NCBI GenBank assembly: GCA_041477815.1 | Contig: JBGOUV010000002.1 | Coordinates: 1 to 50,440, forward strand | Length of the DNA stretch: 50,440 bases | Reading direction: 5' to 3' | DNA from: JBGOUV01 sp041477815 | Lineage (GTDB): Bacteria > Acidobacteriota > Terriglobia > Bryobacterales > JACQDG01 | In this document: positions 7,867 through 18,400 of the stretch, piece by piece | Numbering within the stretch: position 1 is the first letter of the stretch | Layout of the letters: every line of letters starts with the position of its first letter | Made by a program: the position numbers and the translations under genes | The notes under the pieces: generated by a model | Told to the model about the DNA's origin: nothing | Seen by the model: the letters and a program-made list of their open reading frames with translations, nothing else | Databases searched by the model: none

Positions 7867-9237
7867 TTACTCGATTCGCGGGAAGGCGCCGGGCGTGGAT
7901 CTTCTCGTGACTTGGCTCCTCATCGCCTGGTAGTCCCGGCGAATCTCCTCCGGAAAGCCCGCCATCAGGCGTTGGAGGCGAGCCTGTATCTCGGACACCA
8001 CCTTAGGGTGTTCGCGCGCGACGTCGTAGCTCTCATCTGGATCTATCTCCAAGTCATACAATTCGGGCTCGTTCAGGGGCAGGTTGTGACGGCCGCCCGG
8101 CGGAGGCGGGCTGTAGGGGGCGGAGTCGTAACGGGCGACGTGCAGTTTCCACCGGCTCCAGCGGGCGCACTGGAGGTGAATGTCGTCGAAGTAGAGCAGC
8201 GCCTCACGATCGAGGGACGGCTTCGCCCCAGAGAGCAAAGGCCAGATGTCGATCCCGTCCAGCGGTTTAGCGGGAAGCGGGGCGTCCGCCAGTCTGGCGA
8301 TGGTGGGGAGGAGGTCCATCGTGGAGGCGACGCCGGCGGAAACCTTTCCCCTGGGAATCCTCCCGGGAAATCGCGCCAGGAAGGGCTCGCGGACTCCGCC
8401 TTCGAGGGTCGAACCCTTGCGGCCGCGCAGCCGTCCCGGACTTCCCTGGAACCAAGGACCGTTGTCGCTCGAAAACAACGCCAGCGTGTTATCGGCAACG
8501 CCGGTTTCCTGGAGGGCCGACAATACCTGGCCCACGCTCCAGTCCAGCTCGGCCACCACGTCGGCATAGAGCCCCAGGCCGGTCTGGCCACGGAAGCGAT
8601 CCGAGGCCGCCAGCGGAATGTGGGGATAGGTGTGGGGCATATACAGGAAGAACGGCGACCCTTTCGATTTCCGGATGAAATCCACGGCCCGCTCGGTGTA
8701 ACGCGGCGTCAGCGTTTCCAGGGTAGCGGTCTGCTCCACTGTCTCAGTATTATGAAGCAGCACGCGGGGGATCATGTCGTTGCTGTAAGGAATCCCGAAG
8801 TACTCGTCAAAGCCGCGGCTGGTCGGCAGGTAAGGCGGCAGGTGGCCCAGATGCCATTTGCCCACGCACATCGTGCGGTAACCCACCCCTTGGAGCATCT
8901 GCGCCATGGTGGTTTCCGAATCCGGCAGGCCGGTGGCGTCCTTGGGAAACAACACCCGGGGGACGCCCACACGGGTGGGGTACCGGCCGGTCAGCAGCGC
9001 CGCCCGCGACGGCGAGCAGACCGGATTCGCGGAATAGAACTGCGTAAACCGGATTCCTTCCGAGGCCATGCGATCCAGGTGGGGCGTGCGCAACTGGGAG
9101 CCGTAACAGCCGAGGTCGCCGTAGCCCAGGTCATCGGCGTAGATGAGAACGATGTTCGGACGCACCGCCGCCGCGCAAAAAGGGGCGCTGCCTGCCGCTC
9201 CGGCCATGGTCTGGAGGAATCTTCGCCGCGTGCTCAT
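7867..9237 (-). CDS. Tat-exported sulfatase (arylsulfatase family)
   Basis: 456 aa. The N-terminus MSTRRRFLQTMAGAAGSAPF carries a twin-arginine signal. The catalytic domain starts with RPNIVLIYADDLGYGDLGCYG, giving the calcium-binding Asp35/Asp36. The sulfatase signature C74-S-P-S-R78 is of the Cys type converted to formylglycine by a maturase. GKWHLG, FFLYMPHTYPHIP and LFSSDNG are further conserved segments supplying metal and sulfate ligands. The enzyme hydrolyses sulfate esters, probably of polysaccharides or aryl sulfates, in the periplasm or outside. No maturase gene is in the window. It has its own start site, separated from the DUF1501 gene by a tRNA gene on the other strand. Confidence 0.93.
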   Translation of the reverse strand: MSTRRRFLQTMAGAAGSAPFCAAAVRPNIVLIYADDLGYGDLGCYGSQLRTPHLDRMASEGIRFTQFYSANPVCSPSRAALLTGRYPTRVGVPRVLFPKDATGLPDSETTMAQMLQGVGYRTMCVGKWHLGHLPPYLPTSRGFDEYFGIPYSNDMIPRVLLHNTETVEQTATLETLTPRYTERAVDFIRKSKGSPFFLYMPHTYPHIPLAASDRFRGQTGLGLYADVVAELDWSVGQVLSALQETGVADNTLALFSSDNGPWFQGSPGRLRGRKGSTLEGGVREPFLARFPGRIPRGKVSAGVASTMDLLPTIARLADAPLPAKPLDGIDIWPLLSGAKPSLDREALLYFDDIHLQCARWSRWKLHVARYDSAPYSPPPPGGRHNLPLNEPELYDLEIDPDESYDVAREHPKVVSEIQARLQRLMAGFPEEIRRDYQAMRSQVTRRSTPGAFPRIE

Positions 9238-9282
9238 CCTCGCCTCTTCATCACAGTTTATGGTAGTCTAAAGAAGGCAAGC

Positions 9283-9357
<75 letters not shown>

Positions 9358-9365
9358 CCAACCTC

Positions 9366-10781
9366 TTACGCCAGGATCTCCCGGACCACCTGCCCATGAA
9401 CGTCGGTCAGGCGGAAGTTGCGGCCCGCATGGCGATACGTCAGCCGCGTGTGATCCAGCCCCAGTAAATGGAGAATGGTCGCGTGCAGGTCGTGGAAGTG
9501 GACCTTGTTCTCCACGGCGTAATAGCCGTAGTCGTCCGTGGCCCCGTAGGGAAGTCCGGCCTTGACACCGCCCCCGGCTAGCCACATGGTGAAGGCTTCG
9601 GGGTTGTGATCGCGGCCGTCGGACCCCTGCGCAGTCGGCGTGCGTCCGAATTCGCCGCCCCATAGCACCAGGGTGTCCCGGAGCAGCCCGCGCGCCTTCA
9701 GATCCGTGAGCAGGGCGGCGATGGGCTTGTCCACTTCGCGGGCGTTCTGGGCGTGGTCGCGGCGCAGGCGGGAGTGTTGATCCCACTTGTAGGTATGGCT
9801 GACCTGCACGAAGCGGACGCCGCGCTCGGAAAAGCGCCGCGCCATCAGGCACTGGCGTCCGAAGTCCTCGGTGATGGGATCGTCCATCCCGTAGAGCTTG
9901 AGCGTCGCCGGGGACTCGCCCGAGATGTCCTGCAACTGCGGCGCTTCCGACTGCATGCGGAAGGCCAGCTCAAAAGACTCGATGCGCCCCTCCAGGGCGC
10001 GGTCGGGACCGGTCGCCGCCAGTTGCTCGCGATTCAGCTCCTGGATGTAGTCAATCTCCATCCGCTGGATGTCCCGAGGCGTTTCCTGGTTGGCGATGAA
10101 CGGAATCCTGGCCTCGCGCGCCGGAATCCCCACCGCGCCGATCGACGTTCCCGCGTACGGCGCCGGCAGAAAGGCCGAACTGTAGTTGTTGGCTCCGCCG
10201 TGGCTCTGGGTGGGGCAGATGGTGAGGAAGCCGGGCATGCTCTGGTTCTCGGAGCCCAGGCCGTAGGTAATCCACGAACCCATGCTGGGCCGCACGAACG
10301 TATCGCTGCCGGTGTGCAGCTCCAGCAGGGCGCCGCCGTGCCGCGAGTTCGACCCGTGCATGGACTTGATAAAACATATATCGTCCACGAACCGGGCCAC
10401 CTCGGGAAACAGCTCGCTCACCCACATCCCGCTCTGGCCGTGCTGCCGGAACTCCCAGGGCGATTGCAGCAGGTTGAACGTCTCGCTCGAAACCACCTTG
10501 GGACGCGCAAAGGGCAGCGGCTTGCCGTGGTCCCGCTTGAGCAGCGGCTTGTAGTCGAACGTGTCCACCTGCGACGGTCCGCCGTGCATGAACAGGAAGA
10601 TGACCCGCTTCGCCTTGGGCTCGAAGTGGGGCGTCCGTACCGCCAGCGGATTCGGAGTCCCCCGCGTCTCCGCCCCCAGCAGCCCGGCCAGGGCAAGGCT
10701 TCCGAATCCGGCGCTGGCCGTCTGCAGCAGCTCCCGCCGCGACATCCGGCGGCCGAGATAGGGGTTCCAGTGCGCATTCAT
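9366..10781 (-). CDS. DUF1501 exported protein (copy 2)
   Basis: 471 aa with a twin-arginine motif (MSRRELLQTASAGFGSLALA; Arg15-Arg16). It is a DUF1501 protein, related to the alkaline phosphatase/sulfatase fold: KRVIFLFMHGGPSQVDTFDY near the start, LVLWGGEFGRTP in the C-terminal half and DLHATILHLLGLDH near the end. Family members are almost always encoded next to a DUF1549/DUF1553 cytochrome-like protein, as here (copy at 10791, 9 bp away). The catalytic activity of the family is not established. The start could be Met13, which puts the Tat motif closer to the N-terminus. It is paralogous to the DUF1501 gene at 14078. Confidence 0.92.
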   Translation of the reverse strand: MNAHWNPYLGRRMSRRELLQTASAGFGSLALAGLLGAETRGTPNPLAVRTPHFEPKAKRVIFLFMHGGPSQVDTFDYKPLLKRDHGKPLPFARPKVVSSETFNLLQSPWEFRQHGQSGMWVSELFPEVARFVDDICFIKSMHGSNSRHGGALLELHTGSDTFVRPSMGSWITYGLGSENQSMPGFLTICPTQSHGGANNYSSAFLPAPYAGTSIGAVGIPAREARIPFIANQETPRDIQRMEIDYIQELNREQLAATGPDRALEGRIESFELAFRMQSEAPQLQDISGESPATLKLYGMDDPITEDFGRQCLMARRFSERGVRFVQVSHTYKWDQHSRLRRDHAQNAREVDKPIAALLTDLKARGLLRDTLVLWGGEFGRTPTAQGSDGRDHNPEAFTMWLAGGGVKAGLPYGATDDYGYYAVENKVHFHDLHATILHLLGLDHTRLTYRHAGRNFRLTDVHGQVVREILA

Positions 10782-10790
10782 AGGCGATCC

Positions 10791-13700
10791 TCAGTTCAGA
10801 TAAATGAATTCATTCGACGCCAGCAGCGCTTTGCAAAAACTCTGCCAAGCGAATACACGCCGCTCGGCCGCCTCGGCTTTCCGATTCTCCATGGCCCGCT
10901 CCACGCCCGCGATGAACGTCAGCGCCCGGTCGATTTCTCCCGGAGCCGCCGGCCTGCCGAGCGCCCGCTCATAGGCATGGTGAATCCGTCCGGGGTCGTC
11001 GAGATCGGTACGAGCCAGCAACCCCTCGGCCATCTTCCTGGTATGTTTCAAAACTACCGATCCGTTCATCATGAACAGCGCCTGCGGGGCGACCACGGTG
11101 GAGTCCCGGTCCCCGTTGGACATGGAAGAGTCCGGCAGGTCGAAGGCCTGGAAGACCTCGTACATCGAGCTGCGGACGATGGGGAGGTAGACGGCGCGGA
11201 TGTTCCGGTCGTAATCGGGGGCTCCCCGCTTCTCAGTATTGCTGACATACTGGCGGTCCTTGTAGGTGAGGATGGATCCGCCCGGCGTGAAATCAAGATC
11301 GCCGGCAACGGCCATGATCCCGTCGCGGATGGCTTCAGCTTCGAGACGACGCCGGTTCATCCGCCACAGCAGCGTGTTTTCCGGGTCGATCTCCACCGCC
11401 CGCCCGTCGTACCGCGTGCTCATCTGGTAGGCGCTCGAAAGCATGACCAGCCGGTGCATCGCCTTGATCGACCAGCCGCGCTCGATGAAGCGGAGTGACA
11501 GCCAGTCGAGCAGCGGCTGATTGGTGGGCGCTTCGCCCAAACGCCCGAAGTTGTCGGGCGACGGCACGATCCCCCGGCCGAAATGCCAGCGCCAGATGCG
11601 ATTCACCATCACGCGACTCGTCAGCGGGTGGTCCTTCCGGGTCAGCCATTGCGCCAGTTGCAGGCGGCCGCTCTCCTGGTTGCCAATGGCCGGCTGATTC
11701 TCGCCCGCGATCACGCGGAGGAAGCGGCGTGGCGTTACCGGACCAAGCGTCCAGTGGCTGCCGCGAATGTGAATGGGCAGATCGGCGATCTGGTCACCCT
11801 CGCGGACCCCCATCGCTTGCGGAAACTCCGGCGTGGCCTCTTCCAGCGCTTTCTGCTCTTTCTCCAGCTTCGCCAGTTCCTGCCGGGTTTCCGCCGAAAA
11901 GTATTGCCTGGAGTCGGCCGGCGGACGGAACGGTCCGAATTTTTCGTACAGAAGCTGGCGCAGGGCTTCCAGGCCGGCGTCCGGCAGCCCGGGTTCCTTC
12001 TCGTCCTTCTTGTAGCGCTCCTCCTTCTCGTAGGCGACCTCGCGGTCGGGATGCAGCGCCTGCCACTGCCGCACCGACTCGCGGAACAGGTCCTGGTAAC
12101 GGGCGGCCAGTTCCTGGCGGTTGGCGGGGCGGAAGTCCTGGAACAGCTTCGCGGCGGGTGAGGACCATTCCGCGAGCGACTGCCCCGAGCCGTAGACGTT
12201 CCAGGCATACAGCACGGAGTGCGGCGCGCCCTTGGATCGGCGCAGATGATCGACCCATTGTTCCAGGAAGCCCGGATTGATCCCGTACTGGCGCGCCAGC
12301 TGCGCCGGCGTCTTCGGCGCCGGTACGCCCTGGGGAAGCGGGTTCGGGGCCACCAGAAACTTTTCGAAGTAGGGGAAGCGGTTCTTGTGCTCCAGACGGA
12401 GGATGTTCTTCCCGGCGGCCAGCGGGAAAATGCCGGCGACCGACCACCCGCCGGCGTCCGGCGAGGCCGCGCGGTTCTCAATCGGCTCCGCGCCCCGTTT
12501 CACCAGCACACCGTTGATCCACAGATCCGCGGTGCCGCCGCCCTTTTCTTCCTCCAGAACGTCGATCTGGTAGTCGCCCGCCGCGGCGACCGTAAAATCG
12601 TACTCCGCGAAGAAAGGACCCTTCTGGCCCACCGGAATGTTCCTCTGTCCCTTTTGCGGCGGGCGCGAGATGTTGCCGCGCTCGAAGCTGCCGGACTCGC
12701 GAACCGCCAGCCCGGAGCCGGCGGGCGCGGGCTGGAGATGGACCTGGTCGTAGCGCTCGACGTCGCCGGCCGCCAGCAGGTAAGCGCCGGCCGCCTGCCT
12801 GGCCTGCGCCACCAGCTTCGCGTTCTCGGCCTGCACGAGGCGGCTGCTCTCCCTCTTCTTGGCCTCGATCTTGTCTTCGTGCGCCTGGAGGCGGTCGCGG
12901 TCTTCCTGGGGCGCCAGCACATACTCGTGCCACTTAGCGACCACCTTGAAGTTCTCCATCGTCCTGGAGCTCTTGAAGATGCCCGCCAGCGAGTAATAAT
13001 CGGCCGTGGGGATGGGGTCGAACTTGTGATCATGGCACCGGGCGCAGCCGACGGTCAGGCCCATGAAGGCGCGGGCGGCGGTATCGAGCTGCTCGTCCAC
13101 AATGTCCATTTCCATCTTCACCGGGTCGTCCTCGGCGAGCATCTTGGCGCCGAGGGCGAGGAACCCGGTCGCCGTCCAGCGCTCGAAGCTGGTGGCGAGG
13201 TCGCCGGGCCCCGGGAGCAGGTCGCCGGCGAGCTGCTCGGGGATGAACTGATCGTAGGGCTTGTCCGGATTGAAGGTCTGCACGACATAGTCGCGGTAGC
13301 GGAAGGCGTTCTTGTACACCAGGTTTTCGTCCAGACCGTTGGAGTCGGCGTAACGGGCGACGTCCAGCCAGTGGCGGCCCCAGCGCTCGCCGTAGCGCGG
13401 CGAGGCCAGCAGGCGATCCACCACGCGGGAGAAGGCCTCCGGCGTCCGGTCGTCCAGGAAGGTGCGGACGTCGTCCGGCGTCGGCGGAAGTCCGGTCAGG
13501 TCGAACGTGGCCCGGCGGATCAGGGTCCGCTTATCCGCCGGCGGCGCGGGCGTCAGTCCCTTGGCCTCGAGCGCGGCAAGCAAAAAAGCGTCCAGCGGCG
13601 ACTTCACCCAAGCCCGGTTCTTTACGTCGGGGAGGCGAGGTTCCTGCGGCGGAATGAACGACCAGAACTTCTGCGACTCCGCGGGCGGCGGCGTCCCCGC

Positions 13701-14066
13701 GGCGCCCCACGGCGCGCCCCGTTCCACCCACTGCGCCAGGATCGCGATCTCGGCGTCCTTAAGCTTGCCGGTGGGCGGCATCCGCAGCTTGTCGTCCACC
13801 TGGCGAACTGCGCGGATCAGCAGGCTCGCTTCCGGCTTGCCGCCCACAATCGCCGGACCGCGCGAGCCCCCTCTTTCCACGCCTTCGCGGCTATCCAGTC
13901 GAAGCCCGCCCATCAACGGCCGGCTCGCCACCGAGTGGCAAGCCAGACAATGTTGCGCCAACAGCGGTCGGACGTTCTTCTCGAAGAAGTCCGCTCCCTC
14001 GTTCTGCGCCGAAGCGCGACCAGCGAGGACGAGGAGACCCACCACGTGGACCGGAAAACGCCTCAT
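10791..14066 (-). CDS. PSD1-type protein: cytochrome c-like + DUF1549 + DUF1553 (copy 2)
   Basis: 1091 aa with a short signal sequence (VVGLLVLAGRASA). The first domain is the Planctomycete-type cytochrome c-like module, with heme-attachment motif C40-L-A-C-H44 and RMPPTGKL as the likely region of the distal Met. DUF1549 follows (about residues 150-370), including the second CxxCH (CARCHDHKFDPIPT, about residue 343). An inserted beta-rich module around residues 470-600 (DYQIDVLEEEKGGGTADLWI, GKNILRLEHKNRFPY) resembles a carbohydrate-binding or PA14-like domain. DUF1553 forms the C-terminus (SRVMVNRIWRWHFGRGIV). It is probably periplasmic, with a role in oxidation or binding of complex carbohydrates suggested only by family context. 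It is part of a duplicated PSD1-DUF1501 unit. Confidence 0.92.
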   Translation of the reverse strand: MRRFPVHVVGLLVLAGRASAQNEGADFFEKNVRPLLAQHCLACHSVASRPLMGGLRLDSREGVERGGSRGPAIVGGKPEASLLIRAVRQVDDKLRMPPTGKLKDAEIAILAQWVERGAPWGAAGTPPPAESQKFWSFIPPQEPRLPDVKNRAWVKSPLDAFLLAALEAKGLTPAPPADKRTLIRRATFDLTGLPPTPDDVRTFLDDRTPEAFSRVVDRLLASPRYGERWGRHWLDVARYADSNGLDENLVYKNAFRYRDYVVQTFNPDKPYDQFIPEQLAGDLLPGPGDLATSFERWTATGFLALGAKMLAEDDPVKMEMDIVDEQLDTAARAFMGLTVGCARCHDHKFDPIPTADYYSLAGIFKSSRTMENFKVVAKWHEYVLAPQEDRDRLQAHEDKIEAKKRESSRLVQAENAKLVAQARQAAGAYLLAAGDVERYDQVHLQPAPAGSGLAVRESGSFERGNISRPPQKGQRNIPVGQKGPFFAEYDFTVAAAGDYQIDVLEEEKGGGTADLWINGVLVKRGAEPIENRAASPDAGGWSVAGIFPLAAGKNILRLEHKNRFPYFEKFLVAPNPLPQGVPAPKTPAQLARQYGINPGFLEQWVDHLRRSKGAPHSVLYAWNVYGSGQSLAEWSSPAAKLFQDFRPANRQELAARYQDLFRESVRQWQALHPDREVAYEKEERYKKDEKEPGLPDAGLEALRQLLYEKFGPFRPPADSRQYFSAETRQELAKLEKEQKALEEATPEFPQAMGVREGDQIADLPIHIRGSHWTLGPVTPRRFLRVIAGENQPAIGNQESGRLQLAQWLTRKDHPLTSRVMVNRIWRWHFGRGIVPSPDNFGRLGEAPTNQPLLDWLSLRFIERGWSIKAMHRLVMLSSAYQMSTRYDGRAVEIDPENTLLWRMNRRRLEAEAIRDGIMAVAGDLDFTPGGSILTYKDRQYVSNTEKRGAPDYDRNIRAVYLPIVRSSMYEVFQAFDLPDSSMSNGDRDSTVVAPQALFMMNGSVVLKHTRKMAEGLLARTDLDDPGRIHHAYERALGRPAAPGEIDRALTFIAGVERAMENRKAEAAERRVFAWQSFCKALLASNEFIYLN

Positions 14067-14077
14067 GAGTGACTATT

Positions 14078-15466
14078 CTACGCCAGAATCCCCCGAATCA
14101 CCTGCCCGTGGACGTCGGTAAGCCGGAAGTCCCGGCCGCCGAACCGGTAGGTGAGCTTCTCATGATCCAGGCCCAGCAAGTGGAGGATCGTGGCGTGCAG
14201 ATCGTAAACAGTTAGGACGTTCTCCACCGCGCGATAGCCGTATTCGTCGGTGGCCCCGAAAATCGTGCCGCCTTTGATGCCGCCCCCGGCGAGCCACAGG
14301 CTGAAACCGGACGGGTTGTGGTCGCGGCCGTCCTTGCCCTGCACGAAGGGACTCCGCCCGAACTCGCCGGACCAAATGACCAGGGTGTCCTGAAACAGGC
14401 CCCGGACTTTCAGGTCCTGGATCAGCCCGGCGATGGGCTGGTCGACGTGGAAGGCGTTGGACTCGTGGCCTTCCTTCAGCTTGGTGTGCTGGTCCCAGGA
14501 GTTGCCGCCGCCCAGGCCCTTGGGCGGCACCACGGTCAGCTCCACGAAACGGACGCCGCGTTCCACCAGCCGGCGGGCCAGCAGGCACTGGCGTGCATAG
14601 GCGGCTTTGCCGGGGTTAGGGGAATCGAGTCCATAGAGTTTCTTGGTCGCTTCCGATTCGCCGCGCAGGTCGACCAGCTCGGGCACGGCGCTTTGCATGC
14701 GATACGCCGTTTCGTAGTTCTTGATCGCCGTTTCGATCTGGTCGTCCTGATCGGCGCGGGCGAGGAAATCGCGGTCCGCGTGGGCGATGAAGTCGAGGCG
14801 TTTCCGCTGCCGGGCGTCCGGTTCCTGGGGGGTGATGTTTTCGAGCGGCTGGTCGCGCTCCGGATAGAGGAACGATCCCTGGTGGACGGCGGGCAGAAAG
14901 CCGCTGCCAAAAACGTTGATCCCCCCCAGCGGGATTTCACCGCTGCCGAGTACGACGAAGCCGGGGAGGTTCTCGTTGAGCGTGCCAAGACCGTAGTTGA
15001 CCCAGGCGCCGAGGCTCGGAAAACCGGTAAGCGGGCTGCCGGAATGGTAGTAGTTGTTGGCCTGCGCGTGCTCCATGAACTTCACGGTCATGGAGCGGAT
15101 CACGGCCAGGTCGTCGGCCACGGCGCCCAGGTGCGGGAACAGGGCGCTCACCGGAATCCCGCTCTGTCCGTAGTTCTTGAACTCCCACGGGCTCGGCATG
15201 ATGTTGCCGTTCTCGTTGAACATGGTCCGGTCGATAGGTACGGGCATGGGCTGGCCGGCTTCTTTGGACAGGCGCGGCTTGGGGTCGAACGAATCGATGT
15301 GCGAGACGCCGCCGGACATATAACAGAAGATCACGTTCTTCACGCGCGGCTTGAAATGCGGGGCGGGGGCGGCGCGGCCCTCGCGCGCCATCAGCCCGGC
15401 CAGCGCCATCAGACCGAAGCCGCTCGACGCCTGAGCGAGGATCTCGCGCCGGGTTCTAAGGAACAT
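14078..15466 (-). CDS. DUF1501 exported protein (copy 1)
   Basis: 462 aa with the Tat-like start MFLRTRREILAQASSGFGLM. It carries the DUF1501 hallmarks KNVIFCYMSGGVSHIDSFDP, LVIWSGEFGRSPFVQGKDGR and DLHATILHLLGLDHEKLTYR. It overlaps the upstream PSD1 gene (stop at 15456) by 11 bp and precedes the second PSD1 gene by 11 bp, so all four genes appear co-transcribed. Compared with the copy at 9366, the C-terminal 60 residues are the best conserved part. The function is unknown, probably together with the PSD1 partner in the periplasm. Confidence 0.92.
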   Translation of the reverse strand: MFLRTRREILAQASSGFGLMALAGLMAREGRAAPAPHFKPRVKNVIFCYMSGGVSHIDSFDPKPRLSKEAGQPMPVPIDRTMFNENGNIMPSPWEFKNYGQSGIPVSALFPHLGAVADDLAVIRSMTVKFMEHAQANNYYHSGSPLTGFPSLGAWVNYGLGTLNENLPGFVVLGSGEIPLGGINVFGSGFLPAVHQGSFLYPERDQPLENITPQEPDARQRKRLDFIAHADRDFLARADQDDQIETAIKNYETAYRMQSAVPELVDLRGESEATKKLYGLDSPNPGKAAYARQCLLARRLVERGVRFVELTVVPPKGLGGGNSWDQHTKLKEGHESNAFHVDQPIAGLIQDLKVRGLFQDTLVIWSGEFGRSPFVQGKDGRDHNPSGFSLWLAGGGIKGGTIFGATDEYGYRAVENVLTVYDLHATILHLLGLDHEKLTYRFGGRDFRLTDVHGQVIRGILA

Positions 15467-18400
15467 AGAGGAACTCTTTCATATTGAACACCGCCAGTAC
15501 CAGGCTCCCCAGGCCGTTCTCGGCGGCGTAGGTTTGGGCGCGGTCTCGCTCCCCCGACTCGGGCCGGCGACCCAGCGCCCGCAGATAGAGCGGTCCGACT
15601 GGATCCGGCTCACCGCCCAGCAGGTTGGCGCATTTTTCGGACTGACCGGTCACGAACGCGCCGTTCATCAGCGCCAGGGACTGGGCGGGAACGTTGGTGA
15701 CGTCCCGCCGGCCTCGCGTGGTGGTAGGCTTGTAGGCGTCGAACACTTCCAGGAAAGGATGGGTGGCGTTGCGGCGAATCTCCAGATACACGCTGCGGCG
15801 GCCGTCGCCGTCCAGCGGCCCCTTCGGGCGGTCACCCTTCGTCTTGCCGGTATCGTGGGCGTAATACACACGGACGGACTCGCCGTACATCTTCCGATCG
15901 AGCCGGCCGGAGACGGCCAGGATCGCGTCCCGCAGCTCTTCGGCTTCCAGGCGCCGCAGGGGCAGGTGGTGGAACAGGTCGTTGGCCGCGTCCACCTTCC
16001 GGGCCTCAGGCGGCGCCACACTGCTCATACGGTAGGTCTGCGAGGTGAGCAGCAGTCGCAAAGTCTTCTTGATGGACCAGCCGTCTTCCACAAAGCGGCC
16101 GGCCAGCCAGTCCAGCAGCTCGGGGTGCGTCGGTTGGTCGCCCAGCTTGCCGAGGTTGTCAGCCGTACGCACGATCCCCCGGCGGAATACGTATTGCCAG
16201 AGCCGATTGACCAGGACACGCGCCGTCAGCGGATTTCGCGGGCTGGCGATCTCCTCCGCGAGGCGCAGGCGGTCGGGGAGCGGCCGGCTGCCGAGTGCCG
16301 CGAGGTAGCGCCGGGAAACCAGCTCGCCAAAGTCCTTGTGGCTGCCTCGAACCAGAAGCGGATGGTCGGCCGCAGGCTCCTGCAGAATTCCGGGGGCGCG
16401 GCGGGGGACCGCGATCTCTTGCTCCAGGCGCCGGTATTCGGTCACCAGGTCCGGGAATTTCTCCGTTGAGTTGCTCAGAAGCTGGTTCCGCACGAAGTAA
16501 TCGAGCAGCGCCGCCTGCGCGTTGGTGAGCGCGCCCCTCGACCACGTTTCCACGCCGGCCCCAAGCCGCGTCTGGAGACACCCCGCATACATCTCCCCCG
16601 GACAGTCGAGCACCGCTGCCACGGCCGGCTCTTCTTCCTTGGGCATGACCTTGCTGTCGTGAAAGACGATCTGCGAAACGCCCAGCCACGAGCGCCCGTC
16701 CTTCGCCACCGTCGTCTTGGTGCGCTTGGCCTCCTCCTCGGCCGTGGATAAGGTGACGTCGTCTTTGGTGGCGAACTCGATATAGCCCGTGAAACCCTTC
16801 CAGAAGGTCGTGTCCCACTGCAGCCAGCCCATCTGGTCCCGCGTGGCGATGTGGCGCAGGTTATAGATGCCGCCCCGAGGCACGGCGTAGTTCTCGACGA
16901 TCAACTGGGCGGAGCTGAAATTGCCTCCCAGCATCCGGAAGCTGATATAGCCGGTCTCAATTTTGAAGCGCGGCGACGTGATGACCGCGCCGTGCTTGCG
17001 TGAGAGCAGGCCGGTGTAGACGCCGGCGGGATAGATACCGTTGACGATCCGCGCGCCCTCCGGCTCTATCGTGAATTCGCCGGCCGCAGAGGGCTTCTCC
17101 GGCGCTCCCACGCCTTGGCGCAGCCAGGCGTCGTATTCCTGGGACGTCAGGTCCCAGACCTTACGGAAGTTCTTGGCGTTGAATTCGCGGCGCGCCGCCA
17201 GCTCCGCGCGCCAGCCCTCCGCCCAATCCCGGGCAGCGCGAGCGTCGCTCAGCGTTACCACCGGGTAGAGCGGACTCTCCCGGTCGTTATGGACCTGTTC
17301 CACCAGGCGCGCCTCCAGCTTCTGGGCGAACAGGTGATCGCTCTCGCCGCGCCACCGCGCCGCCAACTGCCGCCGGATCTCGCCCTTGAGCCGGGCCAGC
17401 TCGCCGCGATGGCGGTCGAGGACCTCGGGCGTATCCACGGCGACCTGCGTGGGACGCGCCCCGTAGAGGATCCCGAACAGGGCATAGAAGTCCTTCTGGC
17501 TGATGGCGTCGAACTTGTGATCGTGGCAGCGGGCGCAGGAGATGGTGATCCCCTGGAAGGCCTTCGAGATCACGTCGATCTGGTTGTCCATCCATTTGAC
17601 CCGGTCTTCCCACGGGTCCACCGGCTGGAAACCGTGCTCCACCATGCGGAAGTGCGCCAGGCCGAGCAGGGACTCGTTCAACTGCTCGCGCCGGTTGTAG
17701 CGCGGCTGGGGCAAAAGGTCCCCGGCAAGATGCTCGCGGATCAACTGGTCATAGGGAACATCAGTATTGAAGGCGCGGATGAGGTAGTCGCGGTAGCGCC
17801 ATGCCGCCGGCACATCGGGATCGCCTTCGCTGCCGTGGGACTCGCTGTAGCGGAGGAGGTCCATCCAGCGCCGGGCCATCCGTTCGCCGTAGGCGGGCGA
17901 ATCGAGCAGGCGGTCGACCAGCCGCTCGTAGGCGTCCGGGGCAGTGTCCTTCTCGAAGGCAGCGATGTCGTCCGGCGTGGGCGGGAGTCCGGTCACGTCA
18001 AAGAAGACCCGGCGCAACAGCGTGAGCTTCCCGGCCGGAGCCGCCGGCCGCAGGCCCTTCTGCTCCAGCTTGGCCAGAATGAACCGGTCGACGGGCTGGA
18101 GCGGCCAGCGCGCGTCTCGTACCTCGGGCGGCGTCGTCGCGCGGACCGGCTGCCAGGCCCAGTGCTCGCGCTTACGGGCCTCCAGGTCGAAGGCGGAAGC
18201 AGCGGCTGGTGGCGCCTTTTCGTCGGGCCAAGGCGCTCCCATCTCGATCCACCGGGCGATGGCGTCAATCTGCTCCTGCGGCAGTGGACCGGTGGGCGGC
18301 ATCCTTACCTTCAATTCGCCCCTTACTGCCCGGAGCAGCTTGCTCTCCGAGGGTTTGCCGGGGACGATCACCTTCAGGGCCTCGGCCTTCGAGTCCAGCC

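Noticed and set aside
12219..14072. Long plus-strand reading frame opposite the PSD1 gene (617 codons)
   Set aside because: High-GC antisense shadow; the minus strand codes for a clear PSD1 protein.
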